Source: Streptomyces sp. 1222.5
GTDB taxonomy: Bacteria > Actinomycetota > Actinomycetes > Streptomycetales > Streptomycetaceae
Assembly: GCF_900105245.1 (NCBI RefSeq)
Contig: NZ_FNSZ01000001.1
Coordinates: 7,190,001 to 7,254,000 of the forward strand
DNA: 64,000 bases
Direction: 5' to 3'
The stretch's first letter is position 1; each line of letters opens with the position of its first letter. The translations under genes were made by a program, and so were the position numbers. Of this stretch, positions 40,656-50,320 are shown one piece after another. Under the pieces are notes generated by a model. That model was not told where the DNA came from, did no database searches, and worked only from the letters and a program-made list of their open reading frames with translations.

Positions 40656-42560
40656 GTGCAGTCCCCCCACCCCCCACGCCCGCCGTATTCGCCACTGCCC
40701 GGTTCGACCGGGGAGTCCGACCGCACTCTCGTCGCCCAGCTCACCGGTCCGCATGTCGCCCGTCACCACGCCGTCGCCCTGCTGCTCGCCCGGCACTGGC
40801 GGGCCGCCCGTGACTACGCCGTCGTCTGTCTGACCTCTGCCGGACCCACCGCCCACCTGGTGGCCACCGCCTCCTTCCACGAAGTCCTCGGCCGTATGAC
40901 GGGCGGCGCGGTCGGCGGAGCGCTGCGCCCCCGACTCCTGGTCGCCGTCCGCGACAGCGTCCGCGCCTGGGCGACGGACGAGACCGCCTGCGCCACCCTG
41001 CCGGAATTGCGCAGAACCGCAGGTGGCCGCGGACTCAGTGCGACAAAGCCCGGCACACCGGAAAGGCGACAGCTCGCCGAACGCGCTTTCCAAGCTCTTC
41101 CCGGCGCCTCGCAATGCCTTCTCTGGCATACCGAGGTCGAGGCGGAGCCCATAAACATACCCGCCGGTCTGCTGGGTATCGACGAGCCCACCGCGAGGGC
41201 CGCACTGGAGCAGGCACGCGAACAATTCCGCACCGGTTGCGTACGCGCCCACCGCGAACTCGCGCCCTCCAGGGAATGCCGTTTCTACAACCGGCTCCTC
41301 GACGTCCCCATTCGGCGTGGCGGTGCTCTGCTGCCCGAAGTGCGCCGGCATCTCGCGGATTGCGAACACTGCCGGCACGCCGCCGAGCAGTTCGCCCACT
41401 TCGACGGCCGCCTCGGGGTGCTGCTCGCCGAGACCGTGCTCGGCTGGGGTGCCCGCCGTTACCTCGACTCGCGCCCAGGGCGCGCCGCGGCCGGGGAGGT
41501 CGAGCCGCGGGCGGAGGCGGACCGTCCGGTGAGCGGCGGCCGTCATCGCACCGGACCGCACGGCCGTCACCGTACGGCGCTGGCCGTAGGCGTCGGGCTG
41601 ACCGCGCTCGCGCTGCTCGCCACCGCCCTCGTGACGCGGAGCTGGTCCGATGACAACGGTGTCCCCGGGCGGGGCGCCGCCCGGCACTCCCCGGTCGGCG
41701 GCACACCTCGTTCGACCGGGCCCGGCACCGGCGCGCGTTCCGCCGGCTCGTCCTCGGCGGCGTCGGCCGGTTCCGCCACCTCCGCCGCCTCGGTCGGCGA
41801 GTCGGTGGAGGTCGCCCGCGGCAGGCTGCGCGGCCTCGCCTCCGGGCTCTGCCTGGACGTGCGCGGCGACCGGCCGGCCCCGGGCGCGGGCGTACGGCTC
41901 GCGCACTGCTCCACGGCGGCCTCGCAGCAGTGGTCGTACCGGGTCGGCGGACTGCTGCGCAGCGCCGCCGACCCCGCCCTCTGCCTGGCGGCCGATCCCG
42001 GCGGGAAGGGCGTCGTGGTGGACGGCTGTGGGGTGCGCACGGCGGAGACGTCCTACGACATCACCGTGCGCGGCGAGATCCTCCTTCGTGAACACCCGGG
42101 CCTCGTGCTGACGCCGGGTTCGGGCGGATCAGCCACCCGGGTGGGGATCGCGGACCGGAACGGCTCGCCGGCGCAGCGATGGCTGCTGGAGACGGGCACG
42201 GGCGGGCTGCCGCACTCCGACGGCGGAGCGCCGTCGTCACCGGCGTCGCAGGGCCGGCCGTCGCAACCGACGGAGGGTGGGGGCGGACGGGTGCCCGCAG
42301 GGCGAAGAGACGCCGATACGCCTCGCGTGGCCCCCGAGGGGGAGAGTGGCGGCCTCGGGCACGGTGACCCGGCCCCGCGCATCGCCCGGGCGGGCGCGGA
42401 GCATCAGCGGCGGCCGTCCGCCGGCGGTGGCGTGCCGGCGCCGGCCGGTGATCTCGTCGCCTCGGTCTCCGGCCGGCTGACGTCGCCCGTCGCGGGCGGG
42501 CTGACGCCGTCGTTCGCCGGCGCTTCCGTACCGGCTGTCCTGGGCCCGTCCTCCGGCTGA
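40656..42560 (+). CDS. Sigma-like/zinc-finger/RICIN-domain membrane protein
   Basis: A 634-aa protein with an unusual domain series. Residues about 20-150 resemble sigma-70 region 2 helices (HHAVALLLARHWRAARDYAVVCL). Residues about 225-245 hold an anti-sigma-type zinc finger (H-x3-C-x2-C around C236). A transmembrane helix follows at about 307-329. Outside are a Ser/Gly linker, a ricin-B-like lectin domain (about 395-515, QQW and QRW motifs) and a low-complexity tail. It may be a membrane-bound sensor of extracellular carbohydrate. GTG 40656 is preceded by AAGGA. Confidence 0.75.
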   Translation: MQSPHPPRPPYSPLPGSTGESDRTLVAQLTGPHVARHHAVALLLARHWRAARDYAVVCLTSAGPTAHLVATASFHEVLGRMTGGAVGGALRPRLLVAVRDSVRAWATDETACATLPELRRTAGGRGLSATKPGTPERRQLAERAFQALPGASQCLLWHTEVEAEPINIPAGLLGIDEPTARAALEQAREQFRTGCVRAHRELAPSRECRFYNRLLDVPIRRGGALLPEVRRHLADCEHCRHAAEQFAHFDGRLGVLLAETVLGWGARRYLDSRPGRAAAGEVEPRAEADRPVSGGRHRTGPHGRHRTALAVGVGLTALALLATALVTRSWSDDNGVPGRGAARHSPVGGTPRSTGPGTGARSAGSSSAASAGSATSAASVGESVEVARGRLRGLASGLCLDVRGDRPAPGAGVRLAHCSTAASQQWSYRVGGLLRSAADPALCLAADPGGKGVVVDGCGVRTAETSYDITVRGEILLREHPGLVLTPGSGGSATRVGIADRNGSPAQRWLLETGTGGLPHSDGGAPSSPASQGRPSQPTEGGGGRVPAGRRDADTPRVAPEGESGGLGHGDPAPRIARAGAEHQRRPSAGGGVPAPAGDLVASVSGRLTSPVAGGLTPSFAGASVPAVLGPSSG

Positions 42561-42584
42561 CACTGGAGGGCCCCGGCACGTCGT

Positions 42585-42612
42585 GAAGGGCCACCCCGAG
42601 GGGTGGCCCTTC
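42585..42612 (+). terminator. Hairpin terminator
   Basis: GAAGGGCCACCCC (42585-42597), GA loop, GGGGTGGCCCTTC (42600-42612), followed by GGGCTTTCC. Separates the RICIN gene from the PKS operon promoter region. Confidence 0.85.
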
Positions 42613-42972
42613 GGGCTTTCCGGCTGGTGTACATGTACTGACCTGCGGATTCCCGCAGGGCTCCGGACTGCCGGCCCACCCACCTGACGGTTCGTCAGTT
42701 ACTGAGGACTTCCACCGGCCTGGTTCGCGCCACGGGGCGGAGGTCATGCGGAATTTACAGACGTCGTCCCGGTGTAGTGACGCGTTGCGTCCGCATGAGG
42801 TCGCGGTGAACGACACGCACGCTTTGGCGGGCTTGTGCCGGTGTGACACCCCGCACCGGACCGCCGTACGGCGAGACCGGGCTGGTCGATTGCCAGGATT
42901 TCCGGCTCCTTGCGGGGAATTCGGCGGCCTGGCCGAATCGATGCCACCGCGCACGAAATGGCTGCGGCGTCA
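42613..42972 (+). promoter_or_regulatory. PKS operon upstream control region
   Basis: About 360 bp without a gene, in front of the PKS promoter. It contains GTACATGTAC (42629-42638, perfect 10-bp palindrome) and the dyad CTGACG-GTT-CGTCAG (42684-42698, perfect arms), nearly the same as the dyad at 2403-2417. Both lie some 300 bp upstream of the promoter at 42973, so they may belong to another promoter in this region. Confidence 0.45.
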
Positions 42973-43002
42973 TTGACCCGCCAGTAAGTACCTCGCTAGT
43001 TT
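42973..43002 (+). promoter_or_regulatory. PKS operon promoter TTGACC-N18-TAGTTT
   Basis: -35 at 42973-42978, -10 at 42997-43002, predicted start about 43009, leaving a leader of about 70 nt before ATG 43078. HrdB-like consensus. Confidence 0.6.
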
Positions 43003-43077
43003 CCGTTGGCCTCGCACCAGAGCGTCCCGCCGCACAAACCCCCCACCGTGCTGTCTCGCCGATTGTGTCGGAGCATC

Positions 43078-46000
43078 ATGACCTCCCTTGTGCGCGCCCA
43101 TGACCTGATCCTGTGCCTCACCCCCTTCGGCGAGCCCGACGCCGCCCTCGCCGCCGCGGCCTGCGCCGCGGGCGCGCTCGGCGTCCTCGACCTGGGCACC
43201 GGCGACCGAAGATGCCGGGAGGAACTCTCCAGACTGGGACGGGCCGTGCCGGGCCGGTTCGGCGTACGGGTGACCGGCCGCTGCGCCCTGAGTCCCGCCG
43301 AACTCGCCGGCGGCCCCGACACCGTGATCCTCGCACCGGACGCGCCCTGGCCGGTGAACCGACTCGGTCCCGAGTACCGGGTGTTGGCCGAGGTGACCGA
43401 CTCGGAGCGGGCGCGGGAGGCCGTACGCGACGGCGCCCACGGACTGATCGCCCGGGGGGCCGAGGCCGGCGGCCGGATCGGTGAGCTGAGCACCTTCGTC
43501 CTGCTGCAACAACTGCTGGCCGACGACGAGTTGGCGGGCGTCCCCGTCTGGGCGTGCGGGGGCGTCGGACCGCACACGGCTGCCGCCGCCGTCGCGGGCG
43601 GAGCGGCCGGGGTCGTCCTCGACAGCCAGCTGGCGCTCCTGGCCGAATCCTCGCTGCCCGAGTCCGTGAGGGCCGCGCTGCGGTCCCTCGACGGCTCGGA
43701 GACCGTGGTGCTGGGCGGGCACCGGGTACTGCGTCGCCGCGGACCGGGCACGCCCCGGCCACCGGCCGACGATCCGGAGACGGTCGCGCCCCTGCTGGGC
43801 GCCCGCGACCTGCGTGCCCAACTGCTCCCGTTGGGCCAGGACGGCTTCCTGGCCGCCCGGTTCGCCGACCGGTGGACGGACGTGCGCGGTGTGGTGTGCG
43901 CCGTGTCCGCGGCGATCCGAGGACTGGCCGACGCCGCTCCGGCCGACGGAGCCGACCTGGTGAACGGCTCGGCTCCGGCCGACGGACCCGGACGGGAGGG
44001 CGCCGACCGGGCGAACGGAACCGCGGGACGGAACGGTGCCGCCGGGCCGAACGCTGCCGCCGGGCCGAACAGCGCCGCCGGGCCGAACAGCGCCGGCGGA
44101 CCCAGCGGCGCCGCCGGACCGCACGGCCGTGCCGACGCCGAATACCCCGCGTTCGCCGGTGCCCTGCGGCCCGGGTCCGTCATGAGCCGGGCCCTCGGTA
44201 CCCGGCTGCCGGTGGCGCAGGGGCCGATGACCCGCGTCAGTGACCAGGCGGGCTTCGCCGCGGCCGTCGCCCGGGACGGGGCCCTGCCCTTCCTGGCGCT
44301 GGCCCTCGCCGACGGCGAGCGGACCCGGTCGATGCTGACCGAGGCGCGAGCCGTGCTGGACGGCCGGCCCTGGGGCGTGGGCGTGCTCGGCTTCGCACCG
44401 GAGGACATCAGAAACGCCCAGCTCGAAGCCGTACGGGAACTGCGACCCACGCACGCGATCATCGCGGGCGGCCGGCCCGCCCAGGCCGAGGCGCTGGAAG
44501 GCGCCGGGATCCGCACGTTCCTGCACGTGCCGTCGCCGGGGCTGCTGCGGCAGTTCCTGGAGGCCGGGGCACGCCGGTTCGTCTTCGAGGGCTCGGAGTG
44601 CGGCGGACACGTCGGCCCCCGGGCCTCCTTCCCGCTGTGGGAGGCCCAACTCGCCGTCATCGAGGACTTCCTGGCCGACACCACGGGCCCCGGCGACGAC
44701 GCGGCCCACGGCCTGGAGATCTTCTTCGCGGGCGGCATCCACGACGAGCGGTCGGCGGCCATGGTCGCCGCCCTCGCCGCGCCCCTCACCGCACGGGGTG
44801 CCGCGGTCGGCGTCCTCATGGGCACCGCCTACCTGTTCACCGAGGAGGCCGTCGCCCACGGCGCCGTCCAGCCGCTGTTCCAGCACCAGGTGCTCGCCGC
44901 CACCGCGACCGCGCTGCTGGAGACCGCCCCCGGGCACGCGACCCGTTGTGTGCCCAGCCCCTTCACGCACGACTACCGTGACCGTGAAGCCGCGTTACGC
45001 ACGGCGGGCGTGCCCGACCGGGAGGTCTGGGAGGCGTTGGAGCGCCTGAACGTGGGCCGGCTGCGCATCGCCAGCAAGGGCCTCGAGCGCACCGCCGACG
45101 GCGCCCTACGGGCCGTGGCCGAGGAACGGCAGCTCACCGACGGGATGTTCATGGCGGGCGAGGTCGCCGTTCTGCGCACGGCCACCACCGGCATGGCGGA
45201 CCTGCACCGTTCCGTGACGGACGGCGCCGCCGACTTCCTCGCCGCACGCACCGCCCCACTCGCCCGGACCGCCGAGCTCGCCCGGGCCGCGCACGCGTCG
45301 TGGCCGAACCCGGGGTCCACGGCCGAACCGCTCCCTCCCGCACCGCTGGACGTCGCGATCGTCGGCATGGCCTGCATGTTCCCGCAGGCGCCCGACCTCG
45401 CCACCTTCTGGGCCAACGTCGTCTCCGGGCACGACGCCGTCACCGAGGTCCCGCCCGACCGCTGGGACCCCGCCGTGCACCACGCCGTCGGCAGCACGGC
45501 CTCCGTCTGGGGCGGCTTCCTGCCCCGCATCCCCTTCGACCCGCTGCGCTACGGCATTCCGCCCGCCTCCCTCGGCAGCATCGAACCCGTTCAGCTGCTC
45601 TCCCTGGAAGCGGCCCGCAGAGCACTGGACGACGCCGGATACGGGGAGCGGGGGCGGGAGTTCGACCGCTCGCGGACGTCCGTCGTCTTCGGTGCCGAGG
45701 CGGGCAGCGACCTGTCGAACGCCGTCACCCTGCGGGCCGTCCTGCCGGCGTACTACGGCAGGGTGCCCGACGGCCTGGACGAGCAACTGCCCCGGCTGAC
45801 CGAGGACTCCTTCCCCGGCATGCTCGCCAACGTCATCTCCGGCAGGATCGCCAACCGTCTGGACCTCGGCGGCGCCAACTACACCGTCGACGCCGCCTGC
45901 GCCTCCTCCCTCGCCGCCCTCGACGTGGCCTGCAAGGAGCTCGTCTCCGGCACCAGCGACGTCGTCCTGTGCGGCGGCGCCGACCTGCACAACGGCATCA

Positions 46001-49000
46001 ACGACTACGTGCTCTTCTCCTCCGTCCACGCGCTCTCCCCGACCGGCCGGTCCCGCGCCTTCGACGCCTCCGCCGACGGCATCGCCCTCGGTGAGGGAGT
46101 GGCCTGCGTGGTCCTCAAGCGGCTCGCCGACGCCGAACGCGACGGCGACCGGATCTACGGCGTGGTCAAGGGCCTGGGATCCGCCAGTGACGGCCGCTCC
46201 CTGGGCCTGACCGCGCCCCGCCCCGAGGGCCAGCGGGCCGCGCTGGAACGCGCGTACCGCAACGCCGGTGTCTCACCCGCCGATGTCGGCCTCGTCGAGG
46301 CCCACGGCACCGGCACCGTCGTCGGCGACCGTACCGAACTCACCGTACTGGGAGAGGTGTTCACCGAGGCGGGGGCCAGGACGGCGGGCTGCGCGCTGGG
46401 GTCCGTCAAGTCGCAGATCGGGCACACCAAGTGCGCCGCCGGCCTCGCCGGGCTGATCAAGACCACCCTCGCCCTGTACACCGGGGTCACACCGCCCACC
46501 GTGCACCTGGAGCGCCCCAACCAGGCCTGGGCGGAGGACGGCAGCCCGTTCGTCTTCCACACCCGCGCCCGGCCCTGGACGGCACCGGCCGCCGAACGTC
46601 TCGCCGGGGTCAGCGCGTTCGGATTCGGCGGCACCAACTTCCACGCGGTGCTCTCCGCCCACGAGGGCGCCCTACCGCCCCGGCGGACGCTGGACGCCTG
46701 GCCGGCCGAGCTGTTCCTGTTCCGGGGACGGGACACGGCGGCGGCCCACCGGGAGGTCAGGGAACTGCTCCGGGCCGCCGAGGCCGAGGGCCGCCCCTGG
46801 CGCCTGCGCGACCTGGCCCTCGCCGCGGCACGCCGGGCCGACACCTCGACCGAACCGGTCCGTGCCGCGCTCGTGTCCCGGGACACGGTGGAGCTGGCCG
46901 GACAGCTGCGCCGGATCCTCGCCGGGGAAGACGATCCGGCTGCTGGAGTCCACCTCGCGGACCGGACCGACGGCGACGCGGGGCCGGACGGGGCCCGGCG
47001 CACCGATCCGGCGCCGGCCGGCAAGGTGGCCTTTCTGTTCCCGGGCCAGGGCAGCCAGCGGACCGGCATGCTCGGCGACCTGCTGATCGCCCTGCCCGAA
47101 CTGCGCCACTACCTGCACCTCGGCCGGGTCCACGAGGACCTGATCTATCCGCCGGCCGCCTTCGACGACACCGCCCGTGAACGCCACCGCACCGCCCTGA
47201 CCGACACCCGCACCGCACAGCCCGCGCTCGGCATCACCGGCCTCGCCGCCCACGCCTTCCTCACCGCCGCGGGCGTCCGGCCGGACATGGCGGCCGGACA
47301 CAGCTACGGCGAACTTTCCGCGCTCGCCGCGGCCGGCGCTCTCGATCCGGAGACGCTGCTGGAGCTGAGCGCCGAGCGGGCCGGCGCGATCCTGGCCGCG
47401 GCCGGGGACGAGCCCGGCACCATGGCGGCCGTCGGCGCCGGCGCCGAGGACGTCGTACGGGCCCTCCGGGCGGCCGGGGCGCCCGGGTCGGTCGTCGTCG
47501 CCAACCTCAACTCGCCCGAACAGACGGTGATCTCGGGACCCACGGCGGACGTGGACACCGCCGTACGCCTGCTGCGCACCGCCGGTCTCGGCGCCCGCCG
47601 CATCCCCGTGGCCTGTGCCTTCCACAGCCCGCTGGTGTCCGCGGCGGGGGAGCGGTTCGCCGAGGTCCTCGCGGACAAGACCGTACGGCCGCCCGAGTTC
47701 CCGGTGTGGGCCAACCGCACCGCCGCACCGTACCCGCACGACCCCGACGCGGTGCGCGCCGAACTCGCCGCACAGATCGGGTCCCCCGTCGGATTCGCCG
47801 CGCAGATCCGGGCGATGTACGCGGCGGGCGCGCGCACCTTCGTCGAGGCGGGCCCGGGCACGGTGCTCACCCGGCTCGTCGGGCAGATACTCGGCGACCG
47901 CCCGCACCGCACGATCGCCTGCGAACCACGTGCGGACAGCGGCCTGCCCGGCTGGCTCGACGCCCTCGCCCGCCTGGCCGTCGCGGGACTCCCCGTGCAG
48001 AGCACCTGGCTGCTGAGAGGACGCGACGCCGTCGACGCGCTGCGCACGCCGGTACCCGAGCGGCCCGGCTGGACGGTCGACGGTCACCTCGTCCGCACCG
48101 CCGACGGAGCCCTCCTGCCCGGTGCCCTCGCACCGGCCCGACGAGTCCTGGAGACGACTGTGACGACCGACCAGCCGTACGGCGCCCCCGCCGACCGGGA
48201 CGCCCTGATCTCCGAGTTCCTGCGCACCAGCCGGGAGATGATCGCCGCCCAGCGCGATGTGCTGCTCACCTACTTCGGTGCCGGCCCGGCGGCGCCCGCC
48301 GCACCGCCCCTCCCGCCCCGGCAACTGCCCGCGGCACCCGTCCGGCACGCCGTGGCGCCACCGGAGCCCGAGCCCATGGCGGCCGACGGTGACGCCTGCG
48401 GGCCGGACGTCGAACGGCTCGTCCTGGAGATCATCAGCGAGCGCACCGGCTATCCCGTCGACATGATCGAGCCGGACCTCGACCTGGAGGCGGACCTGAG
48501 CATCGACTCCATCAAGCGGGCCGAGATCGCCGGTGAACTCGCCAAGCGGCTGGGCATCGCGGACGGGGCACGGGTTCTGGACGACGCCGAGCTGGAGGAA
48601 CTGGCCAAGGCACGTACGGCGGCGGCGGTGACGAGCTGGCTCACGGCACGGACGGGGGCCGATCCGGACGGCGGTGGCCAGGCGGATCCACCGGTCGAGC
48701 GGCGGTCCGCGGCCCGCGACGACGGGCAGGCGCAGGCCACGGCACGAGCCGGGGAGCGGATCGAGGGGCTGGAGGTCGAAGCTCCCCGCCGTCTGGAACT
48801 GCGGCCCGTTCCGCTCCCGGCACCGGAGGCCGCCGATCCGGACCGTGTCCTGGCAGGACGCCGGTTCGTCCTCCTCGGCGGCGGTACCGGCGACGGCGAG
48901 GGGCCCGGCGCGGACGAGCCCGCTCCCGAACGCGGCACCGGAAATGTGGCCGAGGCCGTCGCGGCACGACTCACCGGGCACGGCGCGGACGTCCGGCTCC

Positions 49001-50319
49001 TCGGCCGTGGCCATCTCCTCGATGCGGGCGACCCCACGCCCGACGGCCCGCTCGACGGCGTGGTGTACCTGGGCGCGCTCACCGGCCCGGACGCCCCGGT
49101 GCTGCCCGACGCCTTCCCGGTGCTGCGGGCGGCGCTGGCACGCGGACCGCGCCGGCTGCTCGCGGTCCGCACCGCCGACCGGACCGGGTCACCGCGGTCC
49201 GCCGGACTCGACGGCCTGTTCCGTACCGTCGCACGCGAGTACCCGGACCTCCTGGCCCGCGTCGTCGCCGTCCACGACGGCTCGGCCCCGGCCGTCGCCG
49301 ACGCCGTACTCGCCGAACTGCTCGCCCCCGAAACGGCCCCCGTCGTCGTGCGCACGGCGGACGGAGCCCGACAGGGTCTGGAGCTGGTGCCCGCACCGCT
49401 CGGCCCGCTCGGCAGCACCGGCGCCGGGCCGGCCGGCGAGGGCGCAGCCGAGGCCGCGGCGCTCGGTCTCGACCGCGACTCCGTCGTGCTGCTGGTCGGC
49501 GGCGCCCGCGGCATCACCGCGAGATGCGCGGCCACGCTCGCCGCGGCCTCCCGGTGCCGCATCGAACTGCTCGGCCGCACCCCCGCACCCACCGGCCCCG
49601 AGCCCGAGTCGACCGCCACCGCCCGCACGCCCGTCGAACTGCGGGCCGCTCTCGCCGCCGCGCCCGGCGCGCCGAAGCCCGCCGAGATCAACCGGGCCGC
49701 CGGACTGGTCCTCGCCCAGCGCGAGATCACCACGACCCTGGCCGAACTCACCCGGCTCGGCAGCACGGCCCGCTACCGCTCGGTGGACTTCCGCGAGCGG
49801 GACGCCGTCCTCCAGGCGGTCAAGGAGATCCACGCCGAACACGGCCGGCTCGACGGTGTCGTCTTCGCCGCCGGTGTCATCGAGGACCGGCTCATCGCGG
49901 AGAAGACCCCCGAGTCCTTCCAGCGCGTGTTCGGCACGAAGACGGCGGGTGCCGCCGCACTGTTCGCCGCGCTGGACGACCTGCCCTCCGCACCCGCGTT
50001 CACCGTGCTGTTCGGCAGCATCGCCGCCGTCCTCGGCAACCGCGGCCAGGCCGACTACGCCGCCGCCAACGACGCCCTGGAAGCCCTGGGCGCGCAGTGG
50101 GCCGCCCGTACGGGCAACCGGGCGCTCACCGTGCACTGGGGCCCGTGGGCACCGTCCGGTACCCACGCCGGCATGGTCGGCGCGGAACTCGGCCGCGAGT
50201 ACGCCCGGCGCGGGGTACGGCTGATCGACCCCGACGAGGGCACCGCCGCCCTGCTGCGGGAACTCGCCTGGGGCGACCCGGCGGTCCGTGCCGTCGTCCA
50301 CACCGCGTCGGGCTGGTGA
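43078..50319 (+). CDS. Iterative type I PKS/PUFA-synthase-like protein A: NPD-KS-AT-ACP-KR
   Basis: A 2413-aa multienzyme. Residues 1-290 are a degenerate nitronate-monooxygenase-like (NPD) half; about 375-700 is a canonical NPD/PfaD-type enoyl reductase (PVAQGPMTRVSDQAG; SECGGHVGPR), with an AAGPN-repeat linker between. KS about 757-1190 (DAACASS C941, H1076, H1116). AT about 1315-1610 (GHSYGE S1409). One ACP about 1780-1860 (DLSIDSIKR, S1811), of the PUFA type. KR about 2135-2413 (GGARGIT; Y2327). It would load, extend and reduce an acyl chain iteratively. Codon 640 is TTA. GGAG lies 4 nt before ATG 43078. PKS B starts 1 nt after its stop. Confidence 0.92.
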   Translation: MTSLVRAHDLILCLTPFGEPDAALAAAACAAGALGVLDLGTGDRRCREELSRLGRAVPGRFGVRVTGRCALSPAELAGGPDTVILAPDAPWPVNRLGPEYRVLAEVTDSERAREAVRDGAHGLIARGAEAGGRIGELSTFVLLQQLLADDELAGVPVWACGGVGPHTAAAAVAGGAAGVVLDSQLALLAESSLPESVRAALRSLDGSETVVLGGHRVLRRRGPGTPRPPADDPETVAPLLGARDLRAQLLPLGQDGFLAARFADRWTDVRGVVCAVSAAIRGLADAAPADGADLVNGSAPADGPGREGADRANGTAGRNGAAGPNAAAGPNSAAGPNSAGGPSGAAGPHGRADAEYPAFAGALRPGSVMSRALGTRLPVAQGPMTRVSDQAGFAAAVARDGALPFLALALADGERTRSMLTEARAVLDGRPWGVGVLGFAPEDIRNAQLEAVRELRPTHAIIAGGRPAQAEALEGAGIRTFLHVPSPGLLRQFLEAGARRFVFEGSECGGHVGPRASFPLWEAQLAVIEDFLADTTGPGDDAAHGLEIFFAGGIHDERSAAMVAALAAPLTARGAAVGVLMGTAYLFTEEAVAHGAVQPLFQHQVLAATATALLETAPGHATRCVPSPFTHDYRDREAALRTAGVPDREVWEALERLNVGRLRIASKGLERTADGALRAVAEERQLTDGMFMAGEVAVLRTATTGMADLHRSVTDGAADFLAARTAPLARTAELARAAHASWPNPGSTAEPLPPAPLDVAIVGMACMFPQAPDLATFWANVVSGHDAVTEVPPDRWDPAVHHAVGSTASVWGGFLPRIPFDPLRYGIPPASLGSIEPVQLLSLEAARRALDDAGYGERGREFDRSRTSVVFGAEAGSDLSNAVTLRAVLPAYYGRVPDGLDEQLPRLTEDSFPGMLANVISGRIANRLDLGGANYTVDAACASSLAALDVACKELVSGTSDVVLCGGADLHNGINDYVLFSSVHALSPTGRSRAFDASADGIALGEGVACVVLKRLADAERDGDRIYGVVKGLGSASDGRSLGLTAPRPEGQRAALERAYRNAGVSPADVGLVEAHGTGTVVGDRTELTVLGEVFTEAGARTAGCALGSVKSQIGHTKCAAGLAGLIKTTLALYTGVTPPTVHLERPNQAWAEDGSPFVFHTRARPWTAPAAERLAGVSAFGFGGTNFHAVLSAHEGALPPRRTLDAWPAELFLFRGRDTAAAHREVRELLRAAEAEGRPWRLRDLALAAARRADTSTEPVRAALVSRDTVELAGQLRRILAGEDDPAAGVHLADRTDGDAGPDGARRTDPAPAGKVAFLFPGQGSQRTGMLGDLLIALPELRHYLHLGRVHEDLIYPPAAFDDTARERHRTALTDTRTAQPALGITGLAAHAFLTAAGVRPDMAAGHSYGELSALAAAGALDPETLLELSAERAGAILAAAGDEPGTMAAVGAGAEDVVRALRAAGAPGSVVVANLNSPEQTVISGPTADVDTAVRLLRTAGLGARRIPVACAFHSPLVSAAGERFAEVLADKTVRPPEFPVWANRTAAPYPHDPDAVRAELAAQIGSPVGFAAQIRAMYAAGARTFVEAGPGTVLTRLVGQILGDRPHRTIACEPRADSGLPGWLDALARLAVAGLPVQSTWLLRGRDAVDALRTPVPERPGWTVDGHLVRTADGALLPGALAPARRVLETTVTTDQPYGAPADRDALISEFLRTSREMIAAQRDVLLTYFGAGPAAPAAPPLPPRQLPAAPVRHAVAPPEPEPMAADGDACGPDVERLVLEIISERTGYPVDMIEPDLDLEADLSIDSIKRAEIAGELAKRLGIADGARVLDDAELEELAKARTAAAVTSWLTARTGADPDGGGQADPPVERRSAARDDGQAQATARAGERIEGLEVEAPRRLELRPVPLPAPEAADPDRVLAGRRFVLLGGGTGDGEGPGADEPAPERGTGNVAEAVAARLTGHGADVRLLGRGHLLDAGDPTPDGPLDGVVYLGALTGPDAPVLPDAFPVLRAALARGPRRLLAVRTADRTGSPRSAGLDGLFRTVAREYPDLLARVVAVHDGSAPAVADAVLAELLAPETAPVVVRTADGARQGLELVPAPLGPLGSTGAGPAGEGAAEAAALGLDRDSVVLLVGGARGITARCAATLAAASRCRIELLGRTPAPTGPEPESTATARTPVELRAALAAAPGAPKPAEINRAAGLVLAQREITTTLAELTRLGSTARYRSVDFRERDAVLQAVKEIHAEHGRLDGVVFAAGVIEDRLIAEKTPESFQRVFGTKTAGAAALFAALDDLPSAPAFTVLFGSIAAVLGNRGQADYAAANDALEALGAQWAARTGNRALTVHWGPWAPSGTHAGMVGAELGREYARRGVRLIDPDEGTAALLRELAWGDPAVRAVVHTASGW
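44041..44129 (+). repeat. 18-bp tandem repeat in interdomain linker
   Basis: Units at 44041, 44059, 44077, 44095 and 44113 encode AAGPNS/AAGPNA-like hexapeptides joining the two NPD-like halves of PKS A; units two and three are identical. Likely a flexible linker expanded by slippage. Confidence 0.85.
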
Positions 50320-50320
50320 G

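Noticed and set aside
42970..44970. 666-codon minus-strand frame opposite the NPD region
   Set aside because: Gly/Arg-rich shadow of PKS A; no motifs.
46672..49014. 780-codon minus-strand frame inside PKS A
   Set aside because: It lies fully antisense to the KS-AT-ACP coding region, which has intact motifs. No ribosome binding site or domain in the shadow frame.
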